Source: CAYOXD01 sp964407825 (GTDB lineage Bacteria; Desulfobacterota; Desulfobacteria; Desulfobacterales; JAFDDL01). Taken from it: a stretch of 27,688 nt of DNA. Under the pieces are notes generated by a model. That model saw only the letters and a program-made list of their open reading frames with translations. It did no database searches and had not been told where the DNA came from. Location of the stretch: the NCBI GenBank assembly GCA_964407825.1, contig CAYOXD010000029.1, positions 1 through 27,688 on the forward strand, in the 5' to 3' direction. The position numbers and the translations under genes were made by a program. Of this stretch, positions 16,436 through 25,253 are shown one piece after another (position 1 is the first letter of the stretch; every line of letters begins with the position of its first letter).

Positions 16436-19102
16436 GTGATTAAAAAGGGATCGGAGAAATTAAACGCGTTTTTGGCGGGGCTTGTCGGAACGGTTGAACG
16501 ATTCGCGCTGTGGGTGGTCATCCTTTCCACCGTCCTGACGATCGTTATCTTGGGCTATACCGTCAAGCATCTGGGCATCAACAGCAGCACCGAGGACATG
16601 CTCTCGAAAAAGTTGCATTTCCGCCGGTTGTCGATAGCTTATGACAAGGCCTTTCCGCAATACAACAATACCATCCTGATCGTCATCGACGGCGATACCA
16701 TCGATCGGGCCCGGTCTGCCGCGGTGGCCCTGGCGGATCGTCTGAAAAAGGAGTCGGGCCTCTTCGAGACGGTCTACGCCCCGGGCATCGACCCGTTTTT
16801 CGAAAAACACGCACTGCTCTACCTGGATACGGACGAACTCAACCAGCTTTCCGATAACCTGTCAACATTCCAGCCCTTTCTTTCGACCATCCGCCATGAT
16901 CCCACCCTTCGCGGATTGTTTTCCATTTTGAGACGGGCCGTTGATGCGGACATGAGCGGACAGGACATGGATCTGTCCCCCCTGTTCTCGGGGGTGGGAA
17001 GGGTGCTGGAGGGGAGCCTCGACCACCGTTTCAGCGAGCTTTCATGGCTGGACCTGATGCGCGGAAAATCCTCCAGCGCTGATGACCGGCGACAGATCAT
17101 CGTGGTGCAGCCGAAGCTCGATTACGACAGCCTCCTTCCCGGGGGAAAAGCCCTGAAGGAGATCCGGCGCCTTGCAAAGGACCTTCACCTCGATGGGCAG
17201 CACGGGGTGCGGATGAGCCTCACCGGCGACATCGCCATGGCATATCAGGAGCTCCAGAGCGTTACCCGGGGGGCCGGCATCGCCGGCGTGCTGGCCCTCA
17301 TCTTTGTGAGCATTCTCTTATTTGCAGGACTTGGCTCCCCCAGACTGGTGGCCGCTACCCTGGTGACCATGACGATGGGGCTTATCTGGACCGGCGGGTT
17401 TGCCGCCGTGGCAATCGGGCATTTGAATCTTATTTCCGTCGCCTTCGCCGCCCTTTACATCGGCCTGAGCGTCGATTACGCCATTCATTTCTGCCTGCGC
17501 TACCGGGAACTGGTGGCGCAGGGTGAGGGGCATTCGGCGGCCCTGCGCCAGACCACCCGGGATATCGGCAGCTCCCTCGTTTTATGCTGCATCACCACTG
17601 CCGTGGGGTTCTATGCCTTCATTCCCACTTCCTTTGTCGGGGTTGCCGAACTGGGCATCATCTCCGGAACCAGCATGATCATTGCCCTGATCGCCAATCT
17701 GACGCTCCTGCCGGCCCTTCTGAGCCTGATGCCCCTGAGCGGCGTCGTTCGCCGTCCGGAGAGGGTGTCCCTTGCCCGGGTCTGGAGCGCTCTTGCGGAT
17801 CTGCCCGCCCGGCATGTGTGGGCCGTCCGGCTGACAGCGGTGGCGGCCGCCGTCGCGGCGTTTGTGCTCCTGCCCAAGATCGTCTTCGATCCCAATCCGC
17901 TGGATCTTCGAAATCAGTCCAGTGAATCCGTCGTGGCGTTCAGGGAACTGCTTTCGTCAAAAAACGCCTCCCCCTGGTTTCTTACGGCACTGGCACCGAA
18001 TGAGGCCAAGGCCCGGGATATGGAGCGGCGGCTCGAGAAACTAAAATCGGTGAAGAGCTGCATCACCCTCAAGGATTTCGTTCCGGCCCATCAGGATCAA
18101 AAGCTTGCCATCCTTGACGAGATGGGGCTGCTTCTAGGGCCCGATTTGATGGATGCCGCCCCCGACGCGCCCCCATCGGTTTCGGATCAGCTCACGGCAA
18201 TGCATCGGTTCGGCGCTTCCCTGACGCGCTATATCCAAAAGAAGCCGGATTCCCCCCTGGCCCCTTCGGCCCGGCGCCTGCGCCATCTGCTCGCCCGGTA
18301 CGAAGCCGCGCTCGAAAAACAGAATGCGGCCTCCCGTGGGCAGATGCTCCAGTCCCTCCAGCACCGTCTCCTGGCCTCGCTGCCCGACCGGATAAAGAGT
18401 CTGCGGGCCTCGCTTTCGGCCACCCGGATTACGGAAAAAAGTCTGCCCCACAGCCTGGTGGAGCGCTGGGTGGCGCCGGATGGGCGCCTCCGCGTTCAGA
18501 TCATGCCGCGGGAGGATCTGAACAAGAACGCGGCCCTGCGCCGATTCGTCACCGCCGTTCAGACGGTGGCACCGGACGCCGTGGGCTTCCCGGTGATCCT
18601 CCTGGAAGCGGGTAATGCCGTGGTGAAGGCCTTCCAGGAGGCACTGCTGCTGGCCCTGGTTGTCATTACCCTCCTTCTGTTCATATTGACGCGGGGCCTG
18701 TGGGATCCGTTGATGATTCTGGCGTCCCTCCTGCTGGCGGCCGCCATGACGGGCGCCGCCATGGTGCTGCTGCATATTCCCTTCAACTTCGCCAACGTGA
18801 TCGCGCTGCCGCTGATCATGGGCATCGGGGTGGACAGCGGCATCCATATCGTTCATCGCATCCGCACGACATCTTCGCAGGATGGCCGTCTGTCGGAAAG
18901 CAGCACCGTGAAAGCCATTGTGTTAAGCACGTTGACCACCCTGGGCGGCTTCGGCAACCTGGCCTTTTCCCCCCATCCGGGAATGGCCAGCATGGGAAAG
19001 CTCCTGTCCATCGGTATCATTTTTACCCTGGTCTGCGCGGTGGGGGTACTTCCCGCGCTTATCCCCGCTGCCTCTCCCGGCAAGGGCCGATCCGTCCCAT
19101 GA
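16436..19102 (+). CDS. hpnN: HpnN: hopanoid-associated RND (MMPL-type) transporter
   Basis: An 888-residue inner-membrane RND protein with two repeated halves. Helix 1 is at about 22-46, followed by a periplasmic domain to about 275, then helices 2-6 (about 278-435). Helix 7 is near 460-482, followed by a second periplasmic domain to about 728 and helices 8-12 (about 732-882). The sterol-sensing/MMPL style motifs AALYIGLSVDYAIHFCLRYRE and LIMGIGVDSGIHIVHRIR stand in equivalent places. In Rhodopseudomonas palustris HpnN moves hopanoids to the outer membrane. GTG 16436 is the first start after an in-frame TGA at 16430. It converges on the DUF115 gene. Confidence 0.9.
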   Translation: MIKKGSEKLNAFLAGLVGTVERFALWVVILSTVLTIVILGYTVKHLGINSSTEDMLSKKLHFRRLSIAYDKAFPQYNNTILIVIDGDTIDRARSAAVALADRLKKESGLFETVYAPGIDPFFEKHALLYLDTDELNQLSDNLSTFQPFLSTIRHDPTLRGLFSILRRAVDADMSGQDMDLSPLFSGVGRVLEGSLDHRFSELSWLDLMRGKSSSADDRRQIIVVQPKLDYDSLLPGGKALKEIRRLAKDLHLDGQHGVRMSLTGDIAMAYQELQSVTRGAGIAGVLALIFVSILLFAGLGSPRLVAATLVTMTMGLIWTGGFAAVAIGHLNLISVAFAALYIGLSVDYAIHFCLRYRELVAQGEGHSAALRQTTRDIGSSLVLCCITTAVGFYAFIPTSFVGVAELGIISGTSMIIALIANLTLLPALLSLMPLSGVVRRPERVSLARVWSALADLPARHVWAVRLTAVAAAVAAFVLLPKIVFDPNPLDLRNQSSESVVAFRELLSSKNASPWFLTALAPNEAKARDMERRLEKLKSVKSCITLKDFVPAHQDQKLAILDEMGLLLGPDLMDAAPDAPPSVSDQLTAMHRFGASLTRYIQKKPDSPLAPSARRLRHLLARYEAALEKQNAASRGQMLQSLQHRLLASLPDRIKSLRASLSATRITEKSLPHSLVERWVAPDGRLRVQIMPREDLNKNAALRRFVTAVQTVAPDAVGFPVILLEAGNAVVKAFQEALLLALVVITLLLFILTRGLWDPLMILASLLLAAAMTGAAMVLLHIPFNFANVIALPLIMGIGVDSGIHIVHRIRTTSSQDGRLSESSTVKAIVLSTLTTLGGFGNLAFSPHPGMASMGKLLSIGIIFTLVCAVGVLPALIPAASPGKGRSVP

Positions 19103-19125
19103 CGATGCCGCAGCCCGCCCCCGCC

Positions 19126-20913
19126 TCAAGGCAGTGGCGGAGTCTCACCCCCCTGCGGCCCGAGCACCTCGTCGATCTGCTTCACCTTGCCGAGCGAGCG
19201 CTTGAGGATGGTTCGGTATTCCTTCATGTCCGTTGCGGCATATCCGGCCCTGCAGTTGGCCAGGGCCGCCATATCCATGATCTCGTTGTACAGGTAGGGC
19301 AGATAGAGGGGGTCCTGTTTAAGGAAGAGCAGCACCTGGTTCAATAGTCCCTTGATTTCGTTCTGGTGCTTGCCGGTATTTTTCATGAGCTTTTCCAGCC
19401 TGCCGGTGGCGTTGCGCAGCGAGACCTTCCAGCTGCCGTGCCGGGGCTGGTACACGGGACGATGACGGGGCCGGTCGACCCGGCGGATGGCCTTCAGGAA
19501 TCGCTCCATGGCTCCCGGCTGCGAGGTTAGAAGTCCCTGCTGGTGGCACTGTTCCACGTCCACCGCCCGGCTGCCCTCGATTTCCACGCCGCCGCCGTAT
19601 ATGTTGAATACCGGGACCTCGGCCGTTCGCAGGTCCTTTTCCAGATCGCGCTTTGCCGAAAGATAGCCCCTATTGGAGTGGATCGTTTTGCCCCACAGGT
19701 TTTTCAGCGCCACATCCCCGGCGGGATTGAATTCGTGCTCGTTTCGGTGGGCGTGGTGGCCGGAGGCATGGGTGCGCTCGGAGGGCGGCCAGGAGAAGTC
19801 CTGGCCGGCCAGCAGGATGCGGCTGACGCCGCACCAGGACAGGAAACGCGCCAGGGCGATGCCCACGTTGCCGCCCGCATCCAGCACCAGCTCGTTCGCC
19901 TGGAAGGCGTAGGTGCCGATGCCGCCATGGGTCCACAGGGGGATCTTCGGGCCGGGATAGCGCTTGAGTACCTGGGGATCGAGCTTGGTGGAATAGATCA
20001 GGGGCAGATCCTCAAGCCAGGACATATCCCGGAAGCCGTCGTAGAGGCCCATCATCTCGGGCCGGAAATCGATGGCCATACAGAGGTGGGGCTTGAGCCC
20101 CACGCGCTCCAGGGCGGGCAGCGTCTGCAGCGCCGCCGTGTACAGGGTTTGGCCCGGGCGCTCGGCCAGGGACGGTCCGGTCCGGGCAAGCGACGGACCC
20201 GCGCCAAGGATCACCGCGGTCACCCCCTCGGCCATGCCCCGAAGCGACAAGAGATTGCCGTGTTTCATGGCTGAGGCGTAGTTTTTCAGCTCGTTTCCCA
20301 CCATAACCTCCTGGTTGTGGCGCAGGGTGGTCAGCTGCAGGGTAAAGTCCTCCAACTTGCCCTTAACGAGCTGGCCCATGCGGGCGTACTCGGGGCCGAT
20401 CTGTTGGGAGGGAACATCGATTCTCAGATGGACCCTCCCATAGACCAGGTTGAGGTCCAGGTTCTGGATGGCCTCTTCCACCTGGTCGTGGTCTGGAACG
20501 ATAAACCGGAGCTTGCCTATTTCCATGAAGGGACGAAAGTCGGTCTGTCCCAGGCAGGCCAGGAGCATGTCGGCGCGGGGCTCGATGACCAGCACCTTGT
20601 GGATGTTGGGCGTGCCGGTGAGCACATGGTTGAGTCCGTATCCCAGGTTGGTCCCCACGATCACCGTGGCGTCGCGCGCCGGCTCCCCGACCCTGCGCCA
20701 CGGGTCGTAGAGAAGGTGCGGGGCGGGGCATCCGGCCATTACCCCCGACCCGTCGTCCAAGCGCCAGTCCGTCAGACCCATGGGGTTTACGAAGACCCGC
20801 GACAGAGCGCCTTCCATGTCCGTGACCCCTTGGGTCAGCCAGTGGGCCACCGGCTCGTTTCGGGCGGAAAGCGCCTTCATATTGGCGGTGAGATAGGAGG
20901 GCGGGTTCATCAT
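19126..20913 (-). CDS. DUF115 / MptE-like (Maf-related) protein
   Basis: A 595-residue cytoplasmic-looking protein. The central DUF115 (6-hydroxymethylpterin diphosphokinase MptE-like) domain shows ILGAGPSLA near 235-243, CMAIDFRPEM, and LLAGQDFSW followed by a His-rich HASGHHAHRNEHEF stretch. The N-terminal 200 residues resemble the front part of motility accessory factor (Maf) proteins, some of which transfer sugars to flagellin. The last 100 residues are helical. It stands alone, leftward, between hpnN and hpnJ, so a role in hopanoids is only suggested by position. Alternative ATG at 20910; GGGAG lies about 12 bases upstream of 20913. Confidence 0.82.
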   Translation of the reverse strand: MMNPPSYLTANMKALSARNEPVAHWLTQGVTDMEGALSRVFVNPMGLTDWRLDDGSGVMAGCPAPHLLYDPWRRVGEPARDATVIVGTNLGYGLNHVLTGTPNIHKVLVIEPRADMLLACLGQTDFRPFMEIGKLRFIVPDHDQVEEAIQNLDLNLVYGRVHLRIDVPSQQIGPEYARMGQLVKGKLEDFTLQLTTLRHNQEVMVGNELKNYASAMKHGNLLSLRGMAEGVTAVILGAGPSLARTGPSLAERPGQTLYTAALQTLPALERVGLKPHLCMAIDFRPEMMGLYDGFRDMSWLEDLPLIYSTKLDPQVLKRYPGPKIPLWTHGGIGTYAFQANELVLDAGGNVGIALARFLSWCGVSRILLAGQDFSWPPSERTHASGHHAHRNEHEFNPAGDVALKNLWGKTIHSNRGYLSAKRDLEKDLRTAEVPVFNIYGGGVEIEGSRAVDVEQCHQQGLLTSQPGAMERFLKAIRRVDRPRHRPVYQPRHGSWKVSLRNATGRLEKLMKNTGKHQNEIKGLLNQVLLFLKQDPLYLPYLYNEIMDMAALANCRAGYAATDMKEYRTILKRSLGKVKQIDEVLGPQGGETPPLP

Positions 20914-20942
20914 GCCGTACGTATTCTCCCTGGTGGGGCGAG

Positions 20943-20985
20943 GTTCCTAATAAGTTGATAATAACCTGTTATTTTATACAGGAAC
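20943..20985. repeat. AT-rich overlapping inverted repeats between the DUF115 gene and hpnJ
   Basis: Three inverted repeats overlap here: AATAAC/GTTATT (20960-20973, 2-nt centre), GTTCCT/AGGAAC (20943-20948 and 20980-20985), and CCTGT/ACAGG (20965-20969 and 20978-20982). They cover the likely -10 region of the DUF115 promoter, as an operator would. No regulator family is identified. Confidence 0.4.
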
Positions 20986-21001
20986 GTATTCATAATCACA
21001 A
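20973..21001 (-). promoter_or_regulatory. Candidate promoter for the DUF115 gene
   Basis: Minus-strand TTGTGA (20996-21001) and TATAAA (20973-20978) are exactly 17 bases apart. The start would be near 20966, leaving a leader of about 50 bases. The -10 is strong and the -35 moderate. It overlaps palindromic sequence that may bind a regulator. Confidence 0.45.
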
Positions 21002-21136
21002 GGACACCGCCACGGCGCAGCTCACCGGATTTTTCACCGAGAATTGCTGGTTCTCTATGGATGTGGTTGACTAAATGCCTTGCTTTGATTAGGTTGGACG
21101 CGCCGATTCAATGGGCGGGTGTGTGGGCCCATTTGA

Positions 21137-22618
21137 GTGGGGCTGAAATTTTCAAGGACACTGGACCGGAAGTATCGGAAAGGAAGAGGTGACATAATCA
21201 GCAAGCGCGTTTTTTTCCTCAATCCTCCCTCCTATGAGGGGTTTGACGGCGGGGCTGGAAGCCGCTACCAGGCCAGACGGGAGATCCGTTCCTTCTGGTA
21301 CCCTACGTGGCTGGCCCAGGCCGCGGCATTGTGCCCGGATAGCAAGGTCCTGGATGCGCCGGCCGATGGTGTCGATTTCGAGCGGACCGTCTCCATGGGG
21401 CGGAATTTCGACGTGCTCGTCATCTATACCAGCACCCCCGGTTTCGCCAATGATGCGAGGCTGGCCCACCGCTTCAAGCAGGAGCGGCCCGATATGCTGG
21501 TGGGCATGGTGGGACCCCATGTAACCGTTCTGCCGGAGGAATCGCTGCGCGCCGGAAAGGGCGTCGATTTTGTCGCGAGGGGCGAATTCGACTACACCAT
21601 TTCCGATATCGCCGGCGGCAAGCCCCTGGCCCAGGTGGACGGGATCTCCTATGTGAGGGAGGGGAACATCGTACACAATCGGGATCGCGAGCCCATCGAG
21701 GACATGGATGCCCTGCCGTCGGTTTTGGACGTCTACCGCCGGGACCTGAACATCGAAAATTATTTTATCGGGTATCTGTTGCACCCGTATCTGTCCGTCT
21801 ATACGGGACGCGGGTGTGACGCCAGGTGCACCTTTTGCCTGTGGCCCCAGACCATTGCCGGGCGCAGGTACAGGACCCGGTCGGTGCAGAGTGTCATCTC
21901 GGAAATCGCCCGCGCCAAGGAGATGTTCCCGGACGTCAGGGAGTTCTTCTTCGATGACGACACCTTTACCGCCAGGTTCCGGCGCGCGGAGGAGATTGCC
22001 CGCGGTCTGGGCCGGCTGAACGTCACCTGGTCCTGCAGCACCCGGGTGACCGTGCCTGAAAAGACCCTGGCCATCATGAAGGAAGGCGGATTGCGCCTGC
22101 TGATGGTGGGGATCGAATCGGGCAACGACGAGATCCTAAGGAACATCAAAAAGGGCATTACGACGGACCAGTGCCGGAAGTTCATGAAGCGGTGCAAGCG
22201 GCTCGGCATCAGCACCCATGCCACATTTGCCCTGGGGCTTCCGGGTGAAACCAGGGAGACGATCCGCCGGACCATCGCCTTTGCCAAGGAGCTCGATCCG
22301 GACACGCTTCAGGTTTCCATCGCCACCCCCTATCCGGGGACTGAATTTTACGAGCAGGCGGTGGCGAACAACTGGCTCGTCGGCAGCGATGTGGTATCCG
22401 GTTCGGGCCTTCAGCATGCATCCCACGAGTTCGAAGACCTGAGCAGGGAAGAGATCTTCGATGCGGTGGAGACCTTCTACAATCAATTCTATTTCCGGCC
22501 CAAGCCGATCCTGCGGATTTTGCGCACCATGATTCGCGACAAGGAGGTCATGAAGTGCAGGCTCCGGGAGGGCTGGGAATTTTTTAACTTTATGCGTACC
22601 CGGGGAAGGGAGACATGA
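21137..22618 (+). CDS. hpnJ: HpnJ: hopanoid radical SAM protein (B12-binding-like N-terminus)
   Basis: Radical SAM enzyme that converts the glucosamine-bearing bacteriohopanetetrol into its cyclitol ether in known pathways. The 4Fe-4S motif GCDARCTFC gives Cys227, 231 and 234 (CxxxCxxC). The preceding region has the B12-binding-like fold, opening FFLNPPSYEGFDGGAGSRYQ, which is a strong HpnJ signature. Length is 493 from GTG 21137, but the family normally begins just before FFLNPPS. The best ribosome site (AAAGGAAGAGG, 21179-21189) stands before ATA 21194 and ATC 21197, so the true start may be a rare codon giving about 474 residues. It begins the hpnJ-EamA-hpnI-hpnK-hpnA run. Confidence 0.93.
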   Translation: MGLKFSRTLDRKYRKGRGDIISKRVFFLNPPSYEGFDGGAGSRYQARREIRSFWYPTWLAQAAALCPDSKVLDAPADGVDFERTVSMGRNFDVLVIYTSTPGFANDARLAHRFKQERPDMLVGMVGPHVTVLPEESLRAGKGVDFVARGEFDYTISDIAGGKPLAQVDGISYVREGNIVHNRDREPIEDMDALPSVLDVYRRDLNIENYFIGYLLHPYLSVYTGRGCDARCTFCLWPQTIAGRRYRTRSVQSVISEIARAKEMFPDVREFFFDDDTFTARFRRAEEIARGLGRLNVTWSCSTRVTVPEKTLAIMKEGGLRLLMVGIESGNDEILRNIKKGITTDQCRKFMKRCKRLGISTHATFALGLPGETRETIRRTIAFAKELDPDTLQVSIATPYPGTEFYEQAVANNWLVGSDVVSGSGLQHASHEFEDLSREEIFDAVETFYNQFYFRPKPILRILRTMIRDKEVMKCRLREGWEFFNFMRTRGRET

Positions 22619-22619
22619 T

Positions 22620-22679
22620 GCCGCCGCTGCCGGGGGGGGCGGCGTTATCGGAATCCCGATGGCCAAGGGGGGATTGGCC
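22620..22679 (+). repeat. Three consecutive short hairpins between hpnJ and the EamA gene
   Basis: In 60 bases there are GCCGCC/GGCGGC (22620-22625, 22638-22643), ATCGG/CCGAT (22647-22651, 22656-22660) and GGCCAA/TTGGCC (22661-22666, 22674-22679). None is followed by a T run, so they are not classic terminators. They may stabilise or cut the message between genes. Confidence 0.5.
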
Positions 22680-22691
22680 GAGGAAAGAGAC

Positions 22692-23177
22692 ATGTGGAAA
22701 GCCATAATTGTGATATTCATCGGGACGCTCCTTGGCTCCATCGGCGATGGGCTGCTGAGCAAGGGGCTTCGGGATTTGCAGCACCTGCAGTGGTCCGGCG
22801 GGTTCTGGTCCGTGGCGTTTCAATACGTCCGGGCCGCTGTCCACAAACCCACCATCGTTTTGGGGGTGATGTGCCATGCCTCCTTCTTCGCGTCGATCCT
22901 GTTTGCCTTCTCCTTTGCGGATTTGAGCCTGGTGCTGCCGATTTCGGCGATGACGTATGTCTTTGCGCCCTTCATCGCCACGTATTTCCTGAAGGAAGAT
23001 GTCAACCTCATGCGCTGGCTTGGGGCCGGTATCATCGTGGTGGGCGTTGTGACCGTGCTGCTGGGGCAAGCGGGCGTCTCCACTCTGAAGGCAAAAAAAG
23101 TCCCGGCCGCAACCCCGACCGCTCAGGTGGGCAGCGGGGGGGCTGACCTGGCGTCCGTTTCCCAGGGACAGAGGTGA
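22692..23177 (+). CDS. Small EamA-family (DMT superfamily) membrane protein in the hopanoid operon
   Basis: A 161-residue protein with four predicted transmembrane helices (about 3-22, 50-73, 77-100, 105-125) and a polar 35-residue tail. It has a single EamA-like unit, half the size of the usual ten-helix transporters, so it would need to dimerise. ATG 22692 is preceded by GAGGAAAGA and preferred over ATG 22659, which lies inside a hairpin. Its TGA overlaps the hpnI GTG (GTGA). Small DMT proteins such as ArnE/ArnF flip lipid-linked sugars; a similar role for a glycosylated hopanoid is inference from position. Confidence 0.75.
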   Translation: MWKAIIVIFIGTLLGSIGDGLLSKGLRDLQHLQWSGGFWSVAFQYVRAAVHKPTIVLGVMCHASFFASILFAFSFADLSLVLPISAMTYVFAPFIATYFLKEDVNLMRWLGAGIIVVGVVTVLLGQAGVSTLKAKKVPAATPTAQVGSGGADLASVSQGQR

Positions 23178-24379
23178 GCCCCGCCGGTCTTGGTGAAACG
23201 ATGGATGTGCTTCGTGCCGTCTTTCTGATCCCGGTCCTGATGGCGATTTTCTTCTGGCTGGCGACAGCCGTCTGCATGGCGGTGTTTCTGCGAAGAAGGC
23301 GGCTCACTCCGGAAGGGCGGGGGGACAGTGTTTATTCTCCTTCGGTCTCCCTGATCAAACCGGTATGCGGGCTGGAGAAGGATCTTTTTACCAACCTCGC
23401 CACCGCCTGCCGGCAGAACTACCGGGACTACGAGATCCTGTTCGGTCTCCAGGAAAGAGATGATCCCGCCCTGGCGGTGCTGGAGAAGATCCGCGCCGCC
23501 CATCCCCAACGCAAGATCCGGATCGTTGTCGATGATACCGCGGTGGGCCCGAACGGGAAGGTGAACAATCTTTACAATATCTGTTCGAGGGCCTGCGGGC
23601 GGATACTTGTCATCTCGGACAGCGACATGGTTCTGGCCCCGGATTACCTCGAACATATCGTGGCCCCCCTGGCGGATCCACGGGTGGGAGTCTCATGCAC
23701 CCTCTATCGGGCAGAGCGGCCCGGCAATCTGTGGGAAGCCCTGGCGCTGCTTTCCTATAACCTCGACTTTGTCCCCGCCATCGTCTATGCCGTGGTGACA
23801 AACTCATCCCTGGCCTGCCCCGGCGCGACCCTGGCGGTGCGCCGCGAGGTCCTGGATGAGATCGGGGGCCTGGCCGGCCTCGGCGATTATCTGGTGGAAG
23901 ACTATGAATTGGGGCGGCGGGTGGCGCAAAAGGGCTATCGCATCCATTTTGTTCCCCATGTGGCCGGGATGGGGGTCGGGCTGGCAACCTGCCGGGCCTG
24001 GTGGTCTCAGCAGGTCGTCTGGGACCAGAAGACGAAATCGGCCAACCCGGCCGGGTTCTTCTTGACCCTGCTGATCCGGGGAATTCCATTCGCCCTTATC
24101 TACGCGCTGGCCGGGGGGACCTATGGCGGGACCGTTTTGGGGGCGACCATCGGCATTCGTCTGGTGACGGCCGCTTCAAACGGCCTGCTGTTGAAAGACG
24201 CCGATGGCCTACGGCATCTCTGGCTGCTGCCCCTGAGGGATCTTGTGGCCCTTCTGGTCTGGTCGGCGGCGCTTTTCAGGAGAAGGACCTGCTGGAAGGG
24301 GAAATCCTTCCTGCTCAAGAGGGGCCGGATGAAGGCGGTCACATCGGGGGCCTCCCGGACCGGGAAGGGACATCCATGA
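23174..24379 (+). CDS. hpnI: HpnI: hopanoid glycosyltransferase
   Basis: A 401-residue membrane-bound GT2-type glycosyltransferase, related to ceramide glucosyltransferases. In the Burkholderia pathway HpnI adds N-acetylglucosamine to bacteriohopanetetrol. There is an N-terminal helix (about 13-36), then the catalytic domain with SLIKPVCGLEKDL, an ISDSDM metal-binding motif near 147-152, the VEDYELGRRV acid block, and QQVVWDQKTK in the acceptor-loop position. C-terminal helices follow after about residue 295. GTG 23174 overlaps the previous stop; ATG 23201 is a possible alternative start. Its TGA overlaps the hpnK ATG (ATGA). Confidence 0.93.
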   Translation: MSPAGLGETMDVLRAVFLIPVLMAIFFWLATAVCMAVFLRRRRLTPEGRGDSVYSPSVSLIKPVCGLEKDLFTNLATACRQNYRDYEILFGLQERDDPALAVLEKIRAAHPQRKIRIVVDDTAVGPNGKVNNLYNICSRACGRILVISDSDMVLAPDYLEHIVAPLADPRVGVSCTLYRAERPGNLWEALALLSYNLDFVPAIVYAVVTNSSLACPGATLAVRREVLDEIGGLAGLGDYLVEDYELGRRVAQKGYRIHFVPHVAGMGVGLATCRAWWSQQVVWDQKTKSANPAGFFLTLLIRGIPFALIYALAGGTYGGTVLGATIGIRLVTAASNGLLLKDADGLRHLWLLPLRDLVALLVWSAALFRRRTCWKGKSFLLKRGRMKAVTSGASRTGKGHP

Positions 24380-25206
24380 AGCGGGTGATTGTGACAGCGG
24401 ACGATTTCGGGGTGTGCCCGGAGGTGAACCGGGCCGTCATCCAGGCCCACCGTGAGGGGATCCTGACCTGCGCCAGCCTGATGGTCGGCGCAGATGCGGC
24501 GGACGAGGCCGTCCGGCTCGCCAGGGAAAATCCCACCCTGAAGGTCGGGCTTCACCTCGTGCTGGTGGATGGGTATTCCCTTCTGCCGAAAGAAGAGATT
24601 CCCGACCTGGTGGATGATGCCGGCCGGTTTGCCGGGGAAGCCGTTGTCAGCGGGATGCGCTATTTTTTTTCAAGACGGGTGCGGCGCCAGATCCAAAGGG
24701 AATGTGAGGCCCAGATCCAGGGGTTTCTTGCCACGGGGCTGGCCATGGACCATCTCAACAGCCACTGGCACCTCCATATCCATCCGGCCATCTGCGATAT
24801 CCTGCTGCCCCTTGTCAAAGCGTATCGCATCCCGGCGGTGAGGCTGCCCTGGCAGGGCCTTCGGACCCTGACGCGTCGGCAATGCGTGACGGCCGCCGTC
24901 ATGTTCCCGTGGGTGATCCGGCTGCGGCGCAAGCTTGAGAAAAACGCCGTTGCGTACAATCGGGAGCTTTTCGGGCTCTATGAGACCGGTGCCATGAATC
25001 GGCAGAGCTGGCTTCGATCGATACCGAAGCTGCGCTCCGGCGTAACGGAGTTTTATTGCCATCCGGCGGTGCGGGAGACCTCCTTTCTGCGGCAGGCGGC
25101 GCCTTCCTATGATCACGCGGGGGAACTGGAGGCGCTGGTCAGCCCCGAGGTCAGGGCGGCCCTGGCGCGGGAGGGGGCCGTGTTTACCCGCTTTGGGGAT
25201 CTTTAA
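24376..25206 (+). CDS. hpnK: HpnK: YdjC-family deacetylase of hopanoid glycosides
   Basis: A 276-residue YdjC/ChbG-type deacetylase, which in the known pathway removes the acetyl group from the GlcNAc placed by HpnI. The metal and catalytic residues are visible: TADDFG (Asp9, Asp10), GLHL (His60), and DHLNSHWHLHIHP (125-137) with several candidate His ligands; a late FYCHPA motif near 232 completes the set. ATG 24376 lies in the hpnI stop (ATGA) and is preceded by GAAGGGA. The frame is open upstream to 24001, but that is shadow over hpnI. hpnA starts 47 bases after its stop. Confidence 0.93.
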   Translation: MKRVIVTADDFGVCPEVNRAVIQAHREGILTCASLMVGADAADEAVRLARENPTLKVGLHLVLVDGYSLLPKEEIPDLVDDAGRFAGEAVVSGMRYFFSRRVRRQIQRECEAQIQGFLATGLAMDHLNSHWHLHIHPAICDILLPLVKAYRIPAVRLPWQGLRTLTRRQCVTAAVMFPWVIRLRRKLEKNAVAYNRELFGLYETGAMNRQSWLRSIPKLRSGVTEFYCHPAVRETSFLRQAAPSYDHAGELEALVSPEVRAALAREGAVFTRFGDL

Positions 25207-25220
25207 AAACGAAACACTTC

Positions 25221-25235
25221 TCCGGCGCGGCCGGA
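25221..25235 (+). repeat. Short GC hairpin between hpnK and hpnA
   Basis: TCCGGC (25221-25226) and GCCGGA (25230-25235) pair around a GCG loop. No T run follows, and the hpnA ribosome site (GAGAGGA) is just downstream. It may adjust hpnA expression or be incidental. Confidence 0.35.
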
Positions 25236-25253
25236 TGGGGAGAGAGGATCGAC

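Noticed and set aside
21067..21095. TTGACT and TAGGTT as an hpnJ promoter
   Set aside because: The spacing of 17 is right, but the -10 matches consensus at only about half its positions.
24001..24375. Upstream extension of the hpnK frame
   Set aside because: Out-of-frame reading of hpnI; HpnK family begins at MKRVIVTADDFG.
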